A stretch of DNA of 64,000 nucleotides from Niastella vici (GCF_002077945.1 NZ_LVYD01000043.1:186001-250000); one strand, 5' to 3'. Counted from the first letter of the stretch, positions 8,266-18,600 are shown. Made by a program: numbers and translations. Notes: generated by a model from the sequence alone, not told the origin.

Positions 8266-9366
8266 ATGAGCGACAATAAAATAAAACAAATACAGGATTT
8301 CGGTCAGCGTATTTGGCTTGATTTCTTTGACCGGGAAATACTGAATTCAGGTAAGTTGAAAAAGATGATTGAAGAAGATGGTATCGGTGGAGTCACCTCC
8401 AATCCCTCCATATTCGAAAAAGCAATTAGCAGCAGTTCGGATTATGATGAAGATCTCCGGTCACTTATTCAAACCAAAAGAAGCTACGATGTTATTTTTT
8501 TTAGCCTGGCAGTTAAAGATATAAAACGGGCTGCTGATCTTTTTAAACCTGTATATAAGGAAACCAATGGGCTTGATGGGTTTGTCAGCATCGAAGTTTC
8601 TCCCCACCTTGCTCATGATACAGAAAAAACCATAAAACAAGCCAGGGAATTATGGGAAGCTGTTGACAGGGAAAATGCAATGATTAAGATCCCTGCAACT
8701 GTAGAAGGATTACCCGCTATCAGAACATGCATAAGTGAAGGAATTAACATCAATATCACGCTCCTGTTTGGATTGCCGCGCTATGAAGAAGTTGTAGAGG
8801 CATATCTGTCGGGTCTTGAAGACAGGGTTAAGGCAAATAAACCTATTGATCAAATTACATCTGTTGCCAGTTTCTTTCTCAGTCGTATAGATTCCCTGAT
8901 CGATCCGGAATTGAAATTAAAAGGACTTGATGAGCTGAAAGGTCAGGTAGCTATCGCTTCTGCAAAAAAAGCATACGGGATTTACAAAAAGTTATTTTTC
9001 GGAAGCCGGTTTACTGCACTGGAGAGTAAAGGCGCAAAACGGCAACGTTTATTATGGGCAAGTACTGGTACCAAAGACCCAACATTCAGTGACATAAAAT
9101 ATGTATCTGAGTTGATAGGTCCGGAAACGATAAATACCGTAACCCTCGAAACATTGGACGCTTTCAGAGACCATGGCCTGCCTGGAAACCGTCTCGGGGA
9201 AGACATGGATACAGCGTCAGAGGTTTTGGAACAGCTGAAGGGATCAAATATTGATATAGATGCTGTAACCCGGAAACTGGAGGATGAAGGAATTGAAAAA
9301 TTCAATATAGCCTATGACAAAATAATCGTCGCAATTAAAAATAAAAAAACCGGACAAGTAGTATGA
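8266..9366 (+). CDS. tal: Transaldolase
   Basis: Transaldolase of the non-oxidative pentose phosphate pathway, moving a dihydroxyacetone unit between sedoheptulose 7-phosphate and glyceraldehyde 3-phosphate in the cytoplasm. About 366 aa, the length of the longer bacterial class. Visible motifs: WLDFFDREIL near the start, GVTSNPSIFEKAI, GFVSIEVSP, the Schiff-base Lys in MIKIPATVEG, NINITLLFG, SVASFFLSRID and LWASTGTKDP. The start at 8266 (MSDNKIKQIQDFG) fits the usual N-terminus; an upstream in-frame ATG at 8227 would add 13 residues of low-complexity sequence. No other pentose phosphate gene is adjacent; a cupin gene follows 28 bp downstream. Confidence 0.96.
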   Translation: MSDNKIKQIQDFGQRIWLDFFDREILNSGKLKKMIEEDGIGGVTSNPSIFEKAISSSSDYDEDLRSLIQTKRSYDVIFFSLAVKDIKRAADLFKPVYKETNGLDGFVSIEVSPHLAHDTEKTIKQARELWEAVDRENAMIKIPATVEGLPAIRTCISEGININITLLFGLPRYEEVVEAYLSGLEDRVKANKPIDQITSVASFFLSRIDSLIDPELKLKGLDELKGQVAIASAKKAYGIYKKLFFGSRFTALESKGAKRQRLLWASTGTKDPTFSDIKYVSELIGPETINTVTLETLDAFRDHGLPGNRLGEDMDTASEVLEQLKGSNIDIDAVTRKLEDEGIEKFNIAYDKIIVAIKNKKTGQVV

Positions 9367-9394
9367 CAGGATTATCAGCTTAAACAACAATATT

Positions 9395-9811
9395 ATGAAA
9401 GAAAAGTATAACGACCCCACCTCTCAACGCCCTGAAGGAAACCGGATGATTGACGGCCCAATGGTTAGTATTGATCTATCGTTATTTATGGAACAAATCA
9501 GGGAGGAAAATTCGTGGAAAGACGGCAAACGGAATGCCATAACTATTTTTAAAACCAATGAGCTGAGAATTGTACTTATTGCTTTGCACCAGGATTCGGA
9601 AATGGCCAGGCATATTGCTGATGGCATCATTAATGTGCAGGTATTGAAAGGCCGGATACAATTTATGACGGATCAGAAAACCGTTGAATTAAGTGAAGGC
9701 CAGATGCTGGTATTGCATGAGAGTATTCCGCATACCGTAAAAGCGCTTCAGGAGTCAATCTTTCTACTAACAATTGCAACGTCTTTACGAAATAAGCAGA
9801 ATCATCTTTAA
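9395..9811 (+). CDS. Cupin-domain protein
   Basis: 138 aa, one small beta-barrel of the RmlC-like cupin fold. Motifs are visible as a degenerate cupin 1 (ALHQDSEMARHIADGIINVQVLKG) and cupin 2 (LSEGQMLVLHESIPHTVKA, with His). The metal-binding set appears partial: His in LHQD, His in ARHI and His in IPHTV are candidates. It lies 28 bp after transaldolase on the same strand and is probably co-transcribed. Such stand-alone cupins often bind small molecules; the role is unknown. Confidence 0.75.
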   Translation: MKEKYNDPTSQRPEGNRMIDGPMVSIDLSLFMEQIREENSWKDGKRNAITIFKTNELRIVLIALHQDSEMARHIADGIINVQVLKGRIQFMTDQKTVELSEGQMLVLHESIPHTVKALQESIFLLTIATSLRNKQNHL

Positions 9812-9918
9812 AAGCGTTGGTATGGAACAGCTCGCTTAGAATATGTTTTAAATCAGGCAATTCAAAATGGAGCATATTACAAAATATGCAGTTTCCGGTA
9901 AAGGCCGGGTTCGGATCT

Positions 9919-10725
9919 TTAGCTCAAAGGAATAGGTTGTACCTTATAATTTAATCCATTCGTAGATCCAGCAGTTACATCAAGAGTTATACCTGTTATT
10001 TTATCTGCCATATCCGACGAGAGAAATATGGCTGCATTGGCAATGTCTTTCATTAACGGAAGTTTTTTAAGCATGGTATCATCTTCCAGTTTTTTTATAA
10101 AGAGTTTGGCCTGATCTCCAAAATTGTCTATTGCTTCGGTAAAAACACGTGAGTCTGGTGAGCCTGCAGAGCGAATGCTTACAACACGTATACCATGGAT
10201 CCCAACCTCTGTTGCAAGATTTCTTGAAAAGCTTTCGATAGCGTTGCAAACAATTCCCCATGCGCCTACTAAAGGATAACCTATTCCGCCAGGAGTAGAA
10301 CTTAACGAGAGGATAACGCCTGAACGCTGTTGAGCCATCACCCTCGCTGCTGCAGTGGCAGTTAGGAAATGGGTGGTCATTGCTGTTGTAATTGGATGCA
10401 CAAAATCATCCAGTGTCAATTCAATTAACGGAATATTTTGCTTCACTTCAAACCCAATGAGGTTAAACGAAATATCAACTGTTCCATGTTTGCTTACTAT
10501 CTCATGGATGTGTGTAGCCACTGATTGCTCGTTCAAAGCATCCACCTGTGCTGCTTCAGCCTTGCCACCGTTTTTTATAATTTCATTTTTTATTTTTTGA
10601 AGCGAATTGATGTTTCTGCCAGCAAGAAAAACAGTTGCTCCTTCTGTGGCAAATGCACTGGCAATAGTGCTGCCTAAAGAGCCTGCACCGCCATATATAA
10701 TCGCGTTTTTGTTTTGAAGTTTCAT
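9919..10725 (-). CDS. SDR family protein lacking catalytic Tyr/Lys
   Basis: 268 aa with the Rossmann fold of short-chain dehydrogenases: the dinucleotide motif YGGAGSLGST at residues 11-20, LAGRN near 35, VDALNE near 61 and the C-terminal GITLDVTAGSTNG. The catalytic tetrad is altered. After the Ser pair at 142-143 the positions of the YxxxK motif read W156 and C160 (GAWGIVCNAIES), and the usual NNAG is NLIG. Cofactor binding looks intact but ordinary reduction chemistry should be impaired, so it may be a divergent enzyme or a non-enzymatic binding protein. It is a single gene; a TAnnTTTG box lies 66 bp upstream on its strand. Confidence 0.82.
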   Translation of the reverse strand: MKLQNKNAIIYGGAGSLGSTIASAFATEGATVFLAGRNINSLQKIKNEIIKNGGKAEAAQVDALNEQSVATHIHEIVSKHGTVDISFNLIGFEVKQNIPLIELTLDDFVHPITTAMTTHFLTATAAARVMAQQRSGVILSLSSTPGGIGYPLVGAWGIVCNAIESFSRNLATEVGIHGIRVVSIRSAGSPDSRVFTEAIDNFGDQAKLFIKKLEDDTMLKKLPLMKDIANAAIFLSSDMADKITGITLDVTAGSTNGLNYKVQPIPLS

Positions 10726-10790
10726 TTATGCCTGTTTTTGTTTTAAAAAAGAATCCTTTTTTAATAAAATTTTAGAAACTCAAAACTAAC

Positions 10791-10798
10791 GCTGAGTT
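10791..10798 (-). promoter_or_regulatory. -7 promoter box of the SDR gene
   Basis: Read on the minus strand this is TAGTTTTG, a match to TAnnTTTG, about 65 bp before the SDR start at 10725. No strong -33 element was identified. Confidence 0.35.
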
Positions 10799-10938
10799 TA
10801 CTGCTGTAAATGGGTGAGTGCGACAATTTAGGGGGGCGATTCCGACAAATTGGAAAGCACGGGGGAATTCCGGGCATGTCACCCGAAACCCCGGGCAGGG
10901 TCCGGTACAGGCCAGAAAGGCTGGATAATTCCTGGCAA

Positions 10939-11853
10939 CTAATTAAACGACTGCCTGAATTCCAACGGCGACTGATCCGTTTTTCTTTTAAATAGTTTAT
11001 TGAACGATTGCGGGTGTTCAAAACCTAATTGGTACGCTACTTCTGCAACCGATAAATTGGTGGTAGACAGCAACTCCTTTGCTTTTTCAATGAGTTTTTC
11101 ATGGATGTGCTGCTGTGCGTTTTGCCCGGTAAGGGTGCGAAGCATATCGCTTAAATAATGGGGCGAAACATTCAGTTGTTCTGCAAGATATTGAACGGTG
11201 GGCAGGCCTTTTGTTAAACCGGTTTCGTTGTTGAAATAATCATGGAGCAGCTTTTCGAGTTCTGCCAGCAGATCATTGTTTGTTGCCTTGCGGGTTATAA
11301 ACTGGCGTTTATAAAAACGGTTGCTGTAATTTAACAACAACTCAATTTGCGAGATGATCACATCCTGGCTGAAATCGTCAATGTTTGATTGTAATTCATC
11401 TTCAATATTTTTTAAGATCCCCAGGATGATCCCTTTTTCTTTTTCCGATAAATGCAATGCTTCATTGGTTGAATAGGAAAAGAAGCCAAAATTATTAATA
11501 TTTTTTCCTAATGGATAATTCCTGATGAAGTCAGGATGAAAGAGTAATGTATAACCAAGGTATTCTGTATCATCGGTAACCGCCAACACCTGGTTGGGGG
11601 AGGTAAATACCAGTCCGCCTTCTTCAAAATCATAATAATGCTGCCCATATTTTATTTTACCGCGCAGGCCTTTTTTGTAAGAGACCTTATAAAAATTGAG
11701 CAGGAAGGAGGAGGGCAGCTGATCTTTTTCAACAGCGATCAGGGAATTATCAACGACGGTTATCAACGGGTGCAAAGGCTTTGGTAAGCCCAGCACCCGG
11801 TGTAATTCGGATATAGAGTTGAATTGATAAGGAGCCCTTTCTTCCTTTTTCAT
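10939..11853 (-). CDS. AraC family transcriptional regulator
   Basis: 304 aa with an N-terminal effector domain and a C-terminal double helix-turn-helix (NLSVAEVAYQLGFEHPQSFN, then FKRKTDQSPLEFR). It is closely related in sequence to the AraC gene at 780, including the ALHLSE and FYxRQFITR blocks, and is likely a paralogue. It starts 18 bp after the stop of the SDR gene at 11872, so the two are probably one transcript with the regulator second; autoregulation together with the oxidoreductase is a reasonable inference. The ligand is unknown. Confidence 0.92.
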   Translation of the reverse strand: MKKEERAPYQFNSISELHRVLGLPKPLHPLITVVDNSLIAVEKDQLPSSFLLNFYKVSYKKGLRGKIKYGQHYYDFEEGGLVFTSPNQVLAVTDDTEYLGYTLLFHPDFIRNYPLGKNINNFGFFSYSTNEALHLSEKEKGIILGILKNIEDELQSNIDDFSQDVIISQIELLLNYSNRFYKRQFITRKATNNDLLAELEKLLHDYFNNETGLTKGLPTVQYLAEQLNVSPHYLSDMLRTLTGQNAQQHIHEKLIEKAKELLSTTNLSVAEVAYQLGFEHPQSFNKLFKRKTDQSPLEFRQSFN

Positions 11854-11871
11854 TGTATAAAGTTAGGTAAT

Positions 11872-12669
11872 TTAGTTTGCCAGAAAGGTTTGTTCCATTT
11901 GATCCCGGAATGCTTCATCGCCCAGCTGCAACCGTTGTGCATACAGCGCTTTTGCATCTTCACCTGCTACATACCTTAATTTCTCCTTTCCGTCGGTAGC
12001 TGCTTCATACACCACGGCAGCAATTTGTTCAGCCTGCGAGAAATGATCTTCGTTGATGCCCGCAAACATTTTTTCTACCCATTGTTGATAGGCCGGGTGT
12101 GATGACATGTCGGCAGAACGGCTCAGGAAATCGGTTTTAATACCACCGGGAGAAACCGTTTTAATACCAACTCCCACTTTTTTCAGCTCAAAAGCCACAC
12201 TTTCGCTCCAGCCTTCCAACGCCCATTTTGTTGCATGATAAACCGAGGCGAATGGAAAAGTGATCAATCCGCCGATGGATGTAGTGGAGATAAAAAGTCC
12301 TTTTTGTTTTTCCCTGAAGTAAGGAATAAATGCCTGCGTAACACGAATAACACCTAACACATTTGTATTCAGCTGGCGCACCAGTTGTTCATCGGTAATT
12401 GATTCAAGGGGGCCCATCAATCCATATCCTGCATTATTAAATACCACATCAACAGGACCCAGGGCAATGGCCTTTTGCGTTGTTTCTTTAATTTGGTCTA
12501 CATTGGTAACATCTAACGGCAACACGGTAATATTGTCGATGGCAGTGAGTTCTTTTTCGTTTTGGGGGTTACGCATGGTAGCGATCACCTTCCAGCCTTT
12601 GGCGGCGAATAATTTAGCGGTTGCTTTTCCCAGGCCGGTAGAGGCGCCGGTGATAAAAATTGTCTTCAT
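11872..12669 (-). CDS. SDR family oxidoreductase
   Basis: 265 aa classical short-chain dehydrogenase/reductase: ITGASTGLGKATA (residues 6-18) for NADP(H), DVT near 53, NNAGYG (78-83), active-site Ser near 131, and YHATK with Tyr144 and Lys148, all intact. The long C-terminal part (GGIKTDF and beyond) is typical of the retinol-dehydrogenase-like/YusZ group. The substrate is unknown. It precedes an AraC regulator on the same strand with 18 bp between, echoing the oxidoreductase-AraC pairing at the left end of the window. Confidence 0.93.
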   Translation of the reverse strand: MKTIFITGASTGLGKATAKLFAAKGWKVIATMRNPQNEKELTAIDNITVLPLDVTNVDQIKETTQKAIALGPVDVVFNNAGYGLMGPLESITDEQLVRQLNTNVLGVIRVTQAFIPYFREKQKGLFISTTSIGGLITFPFASVYHATKWALEGWSESVAFELKKVGVGIKTVSPGGIKTDFLSRSADMSSHPAYQQWVEKMFAGINEDHFSQAEQIAAVVYEAATDGKEKLRYVAGEDAKALYAQRLQLGDEAFRDQMEQTFLAN

Positions 12670-12758
12670 TGTCTTTTAAATTTGAAGAACAAATTTCTAT
12701 CGCCTGCTTTTGCCGCATGTTGCCAAACCGGACCTTGTTGTATCCAAAATGGAGCACG

Positions 12759-13190
12759 CTACATGGCCCTCGTCCACACAGTCGTTCTACCAAATAACGA
12801 TATCCCCACATAGCCTCTAATTTCCAGTTTATCACCTTTCAACTTCATATTTGAGCTGTATGTTTTCCCGCTTTTGGGGTCATAGATCTCACCGGCTGTC
12901 CATTCTCCATCATCGAAATTGAATTTTGTAAGAATAACCAGGTTCATGATGGGCCGGGTCCTTAAAGCCGCGGAACTGTTCTTCTTATCTATTTTGGGAG
13001 TTCCATCGGCTTCATTGGGTGTTTTCAGCCAAACGATTTTGCCGAAGTAGGCAGCGCCGCTTTTGTAGATCTGGATCCTGGCATCCTTTTCTTCATTGAG
13101 CCAGTTGCCTAATATGGCATCGGCAGTTTGAGCCAGGGCAGCCTTCATTCCTAACAGTAAAAGGACCAACAATATTTTTAGTTCTTTCAT
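12759..13190 (-). CDS. DUF2147 family secreted protein
   Basis: 143 aa with a signal peptide (residues 1-20, cut after ALA). The mature part matches the DUF2147 pattern: ILGNWLNEEKDARIQIYKSG, YFGKIVWLK, a charged linker, then WTAGEIYDPKSGKTYSSNMK and LEIRGYVGISLFGRTTVWTR. DUF2147 proteins are small lipocalin-like periplasmic or surface beta-barrels with no established biochemical role. It is probably monocistronic, divergent from the PUL sigma factor. Confidence 0.9.
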   Translation of the reverse strand: MKELKILLVLLLLGMKAALAQTADAILGNWLNEEKDARIQIYKSGAAYFGKIVWLKTPNEADGTPKIDKKNSSAALRTRPIMNLVILTKFNFDDGEWTAGEIYDPKSGKTYSSNMKLKGDKLEIRGYVGISLFGRTTVWTRAM

Positions 13191-13362
13191 CTTGACAGCT
13201 TTTGATTATCAATTAAATATAAAACTTCTCCCGGGTTGCTCCCAATTATTTTCACTCCATTTGCAGCTGTAAACCATGCCCCAAAAATTGTAAACATACA
13301 CTGTAAACATACCATTGGGTGCAAACAATACCTTATCAGCCGATCAGCCACTTAAAATCGTG

Positions 13363-13370
13363 TATATTTG
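13363..13370 (+). promoter_or_regulatory. -7 promoter box of the sigma factor gene
   Basis: TATATTTG matches TAnnTTTG and lies about 95 bp before the GTG start of the ECF sigma gene. The -33 element is not obvious. Confidence 0.45.
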
Positions 13371-13464
13371 CTAAACACTAATATTCGTTAACCATTGGTT
13401 TTAAGCCTGTTCCTACCTGAAAAGATTCACTTCCACTAACAACCAAAACTGCCATAAACTACCC

Positions 13465-14100
13465 GTGCCGTCGGAATTGTCATATAATGAAAAAGGATTG
13501 CTGCTTCAGATCATAGCAGGAGATGCCGACGCTTTTACGGAAATTTATGACCTGTACAAAGACCGCATCTTTGCCTTCGCCTACACCCTCACCAAGTCGA
13601 AGGAAATAGCGGAAGAAGCTACCCAGGAAGTATTTATAAAGCTTTGGGAAAAGCGCGACCAGATCGATGCCACTTACCCGCTAACGCCCTACATAAAAAA
13701 GATCACTTACAACTATATCATCAGTTTTTTCAGGAAGGTAAAGCTCGATAGGACCTTACAGCAAACCCTTGCCCATAACATGGAAGTGTTGCGCAATACC
13801 AATGAAGACGAACTGTTGCAAAAAGAACTGAATAAATTGTATCAGCTGGCTATTGAACAGCTGCCACCCCAAAAACGCACGGCCTATACCCTCAGCCGCG
13901 AACAACATTTAAGCTATGAAGAAATAGCGCTGCAAATGGGCATAAGTAAAAATACCGTACGCAACCACATGACCGAGGCCATTCATTTCATCAGGAATTA
14001 TATTACTACCCATGCCGACCTGGCCTGCCTTATCCTGGCATTAATAGCTACCGGTTACCGGATACCAGTCGCGGGGCCCCTGGTAACCGGAAACTGGTAA
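13465..14100 (+). CDS. ECF RNA polymerase sigma factor of a PUL
   Basis: 211 aa FecI-like sigma factor that should direct transcription of the SusC/SusD genes when released by the FecR protein downstream. Region 2 is visible as FTEIYDLYKDRIFAFAYTLT and EEATQEVFIKLWEKR; region 4 as QLPPQKRTAYTLSREQHLSY and ISKNTVRNHMTEAIHFIR. The C-terminus carries the short hydrophobic tail (ADLACLILALIATG) common in Bacteroidota ECF factors. The GTG start fits the conserved N-terminus. The last ~12 codons are built from a repeated CTGGTAAC-like stutter that continues past the stop, suggesting the original end was altered. Confidence 0.92.
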   Translation: MPSELSYNEKGLLLQIIAGDADAFTEIYDLYKDRIFAFAYTLTKSKEIAEEATQEVFIKLWEKRDQIDATYPLTPYIKKITYNYIISFFRKVKLDRTLQQTLAHNMEVLRNTNEDELLQKELNKLYQLAIEQLPPQKRTAYTLSREQHLSYEEIALQMGISKNTVRNHMTEAIHFIRNYITTHADLACLILALIATGYRIPVAGPLVTGNW

Positions 14101-14186
14101 CTGGTAACTTTTTTTTAAAACCAGGTAGTATTTCTTTTTCTCTCAAGCGTACCTATAAGCAAAAGGGAATATTTAATATTATAATA

Positions 14187-15401
14187 ATGGCATTAAGCAA
14201 AGAACAACTCGAAGATCTGTATCATAAATACGTACAAAACCAGTGTACGCAGGAAGAGTTGGTGGCTTTAGTCAATGAACTGGGTGCAGAACCGGGAGCA
14301 GTCAATGAAGCAGTGGTTACCCAGTTGTTTGATAAAACCTGGGACGGCCTGGAAGTATTTCCTGATAAATACAGGCTGCCCGATCTGTCGCTGCCTAACG
14401 AAAATGACAATGAAACACCCGTGATAGAAATGTACCCGCACCGCAAAAAATGGTTGCGAATGGCTGCCGCGGCTTCCATTATTTTCATTTTGGGCGTGGG
14501 TACTTATTTGTTGGTTCGTACTCCGAAAAAGGAGATGGCAAAAACGGAGAATACGAAACCTGCCCAAAAGCAGGATGTAGCACCCGGTGGCAATAAAGCA
14601 GTGCTTACCCTGGCTAACGGCAACACCATCATATTGGATAATGCAGCCAATGGCACCCTGGCCAATGAAGGCAATGCCAAAGTGGAAAAAACAAGCAATG
14701 GCCAGTTGGTGTATACGGCCCCCGGCGGCAATGCTTCAGCAGCTATTACGTATAATACCTTATCAACACCGCGAGGCGGGCAATACCAATTATCATTGCC
14801 CGATGGAAGTAAAGTATGGCTGAACTCAGCATCTTCCATCACCTTTCCAACCGCGTTCACCGGCGATGAACGCAAAGTGACCATAACCGGCGAAGCATAT
14901 TTTGAAATAGTTCCATTGCCACTTCCTACAGGAAAAAAAATGCCCTTTAAAGTGGAAAAAGGCAACGTTACAGTGGAAGTGTTAGGCACACATTTTAATG
15001 TAAACGCCTACGATGATGAAGAGGCTATGAAAACAACTTTGCTCGAAGGCCGCGTGAAAGTAGTTTCGATGTTGAATGGTCAACAGGCAATTTTGAAACC
15101 CGGAGAACAAGTCTCTGTATCCCACTCATCCCAACTATCCCAACCCATTCCGGTTCAGACAGATGAGGTAATGGCCTGGAAAAATGGCATGTTTCACTTT
15201 GAAAACGCTGGTATAAGAACCGTGATGCGACAGCTCAGCCGTTGGTACGACATTGAAGTGGAATATAAAGGCGCTATAAAAAATGATTCGTTGGATATGG
15301 AAGTGCCCCGCAATACCAATTTGAGCGATGTATTGAAAGTGATAGAATCAACTGCGGGCATCAAAATAAAGATCGAAGGAAAAAAAGTGACTGTTTTGTA
15401 A
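14187..15401 (+). CDS. FecR-family anti-sigma factor
   Basis: 404 aa inner-membrane regulator. The cytoplasmic N-terminus (residues 1-88) would hold the ECF sigma factor, a single span follows at 89-110 (WLRMAAAASIIFILGVGTYL), and the periplasmic part has the FecR domain (STPRGGQYQLSLPDGSKVWL, GEAYFEI, VEVLGTHFNVNAY, LLEGRVKV, LKPGEQV) and a C-terminal DUF4974 domain (WYDIEVEY, LSDVLKVIESTAGIKIK) that contacts the STN domain of the SusC protein. It sits between its sigma factor and its SusC partner, the standard order. A low-complexity linker lies at 115-135. Confidence 0.95.
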   Translation: MALSKEQLEDLYHKYVQNQCTQEELVALVNELGAEPGAVNEAVVTQLFDKTWDGLEVFPDKYRLPDLSLPNENDNETPVIEMYPHRKKWLRMAAAASIIFILGVGTYLLVRTPKKEMAKTENTKPAQKQDVAPGGNKAVLTLANGNTIILDNAANGTLANEGNAKVEKTSNGQLVYTAPGGNASAAITYNTLSTPRGGQYQLSLPDGSKVWLNSASSITFPTAFTGDERKVTITGEAYFEIVPLPLPTGKKMPFKVEKGNVTVEVLGTHFNVNAYDDEEAMKTTLLEGRVKVVSMLNGQQAILKPGEQVSVSHSSQLSQPIPVQTDEVMAWKNGMFHFENAGIRTVMRQLSRWYDIEVEYKGAIKNDSLDMEVPRNTNLSDVLKVIESTAGIKIKIEGKKVTVL

Positions 15402-15525
15402 CTCAAAAACCAAACATATGCTTAAGCCATTTGAAAGAACTTTTCCCGAAACGCATTCTCCCCCAATAACGCTTTGAACGGCGCGTAAAACGAACTTTCA
15501 CATTTTACGTTTCTCCGTTCACGAA

Positions 15526-15611
15526 TTGGCTTAACCTAAAGAAAACCGCCCCGATGGCCCTCGGAGCGGTCTGAAATCCCGATACGATCGGGACCAGTCA
15601 GGTTAAGCCAA
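15526..15611 (+). promoter_or_regulatory. Branched inverted-repeat element in the susC leader
   Basis: An outer stem TTGGCTTAACCT (15526-15537) pairs exactly with AGGTTAAGCCAA (15600-15611) and encloses two hairpins: ACCGCCCCGA/TCGGAGCGGT (15545-15570, one mismatch) and TCCCGAT/ATCGGGA (15577-15593). The element ends 47 bp before the SusC start. It could be an attenuator, a structured leader or a mobile palindromic repeat. Confidence 0.6.
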
Positions 15612-15658
15612 CAAATGATGGTGTATCTCTTATTGTTTAACCGAAACAAATCAAATTT

Positions 15659-18600
15659 ATGCATTTTACTGCATGCTGCAACCCCTTTTTGCGTAAAAGA
15701 GGGATTGGGCGTAAACTATTGCTTGTAATGAATTTTGTATCAATTTTTCTCCTGGTTGCCTGTTTGAATGTATCGGCCGGCGTGTACTCCCAGCGGGTTA
15801 CACTCTCGGGCGATAACATGCCGCTGAAACAGGTATTAAAAGAAATAAAAAAGCAAACGGGTTACACCTTTGCTTACCGGGCGGTGTTAATGCAGAAAGC
15901 TGAGAAGGTTTCTGTGCATGTGACCAATGCCTCCATTCAACAGGTGTTGGATCTTTGTTTTCACAACCAGCCGCTTACGTATTCCATCTTCAGTAACAAC
16001 ATTGTGGTGGTTAGGGAAAAAGAGGAACCTGCGCCAAAGCCGGAACCGGTTCCACCCATAAAAATTACCGGCAAAATTCTTTCAGAGGCTGGCGCGCCGC
16101 TGGCAGGCGCCAATATCCAGGAAAAAGGAAAAACATATGGCACCAGCTCCAAAGAAGATGGTTCATTTGAAATTACAGTAGATGGACCGAAATCAATTCT
16201 GGTGATCTCCTATGTTGGCTATGATGGCCGCGAAATTAAAGTAGGCGACCAAACAGAGCTCTCCATAAAATTAACCCAGTCGCCACTTGCCATGAACGAA
16301 ATGGTGATCATTGGTTATGGGTCCAGGAAAAAAAGCGACCTCACCGGTGCGGTAACAAGTATTAAATCTGGTGATATTACCAAAATAGGCGGCAGCAATG
16401 CTGCCGAGGCCTTGCAGGCGAAAGCGCCCGGTGTAACGCTCCTTAATCAGGGTGGTCCCGGTGCAACGCCCACTGTATTTGTAAGAGGGTTGGGCACCAA
16501 TGGCGATGCCAGTCCGCTCTTTGTAGTCGACGGTATGATGGTCTCCAGCATCGCTTACCTGGCGCCCCAGGATATTGCTTCCATGGAGATCTTAAAGGAT
16601 GCATCGGCTACCGCCATCTATGGTTCACGCGGCGCAAATGGCGTAATTCTCGTAACCACTAAAAAAGGCCGCAGTGGTAAACCTGTGGTTACATTTAATA
16701 CATCACACGGTTTCCAATTTCTTACCCGCAAGTATGAAGTGGGCAATGCCCGTCAGTATGCCGAACTGGTAAACCTCTTTAACAGCAATGCCGGCAAAGC
16801 GGCTGCATACAATCTGGATACTATCAGTGGTGGAACCGACTGGACAAAAGAAGTCACCCAAAAAGGTATCGTAAGCGATTATTCATTGGGCGTATCGGGC
16901 GGTTCTGAAAATGTAAAGTATAATATCAGCGCTTCGTATCATAAAGAAGATGGCGTGATCAAATTCACCAGCTTCGACCGCATTACCCTGCGCGCCAACA
17001 ACGAATACAAATTGAACAAACGAATTACAATAGGGCACAACCTGGCGATTGCCAACAACCGTTATATTGGTACCGCCCAATGGAACGGCGGCCGCGGTCT
17101 GAATTCCATGTACCGCATTTCGCCGCTGTTAAGCGTGCGTAAAGCCGACGGTTCCTTTACGCCCGGTCAGGACCCCGATATCATCAACCCCTATGCATCT
17201 TTTTACCTGAACCAGGATGTAAGATCAAAACCCCTGCAATTTGTAGGGAATGCTTATCTGAACTTTGAAATAGTAGACGGGCTTACCTTCCGCAGCAGCT
17301 ACGGTACCGATTTCACCCTTGGCCGTGTTGATGCGTACATTCCGGCATTTAATATTTCGAGCCCCAACCAGATCCAGGCCAGTAATTCAATTGAAGATGG
17401 GTTCAGTACCACCAATACCTGGCTTTGGGAGAACACCCTTAACTATAATAAAACGTTTGCCCGCGATCACCAGATCGATCTGCTGGCTGGTTATACCGCG
17501 CAGAACAGCGACTACAGATCGATCGACTTAACCGGTTCGGGTCTGTTGTCTACCGCCGATGATTACCGGTATATAAATGCCCTGCCCACTACCAGCCTTA
17601 CCTGGACGGGGGGGATGCCTTCGAGCGAATCGATCCTCTCTTATTTGTTCAGGGCCAACTATACTTACAAGAACCGTTATTTTTTAACCGCCTCTTACCG
17701 GGCCGATGGTTCTTCAAAATTTGCCGATGGCAAGAAGTGGGGTAGTTTTCCTTCTGTAGCACTCGGCTGGCGGGCATCGGAAGAAGAATTCCTGAAGAAC
17801 GTTTCATGGATCAATAATTTGAAACTGCGTGGCAGCTGGGGCCAGATCGGTAACAACAAGATCCCGAACTATCAAACATACAGCACGCTTACACAAGACA
17901 ACGTATACTCTGGTGTGTTCAACAGCGTATTCTACAACAGCGCTACCATTACGGCTGCTGCCAACCCCGGTATTACCTGGGAAGTGGCTGAACAAACCGA
18001 CCTCGGCGCCGAATTCGCCACCCTCAATAACCGGTTGAAAGTGGAATTTGATTACTATAACCGCGAAACCAGGAACCTGTTGCTGCAATTGCCTATTCCC
18101 GGCGGAAGCACCGGTTTGCTCACTGCTGCTTATACCAATGCTGGTACAGTACGCAATACCGGTATAGAATTTTCAGCAGATTGGAGTGATAAAATAGGCG
18201 AGCTGAGCTATGGCGTACGGGTAACCGGTAGCGCCAATAAGAACCGGATCATTGACTTCCGCAACCAAACTGTTTACACCGGCGACTGGATGGTTCCCTC
18301 TACGCACATTTCAGTGGCAGGCCAGCCCATCGGCGACTTCTACGGTTATAAAGTAGCCGGCATTGCGCAAACCCAGGCCCAGATCGATGCGTTGAATGAT
18401 GATGCGGTGAAAAAATCGGGTGTTGCCGGTAAACAATACTGGAGCGGCTTAAAACCCGGCGACCTCATCTTTCAGGATCTGAATGGCGATGGCTTTATTG
18501 ATGTAAAAGATAAAACAGATATCGGTTCGCCCCATGCGAAATTTATTGGCGGCCTTTCCTTAAATGCTTCCTGGAAAGGGTTCGATGCGGCCATTGACCT

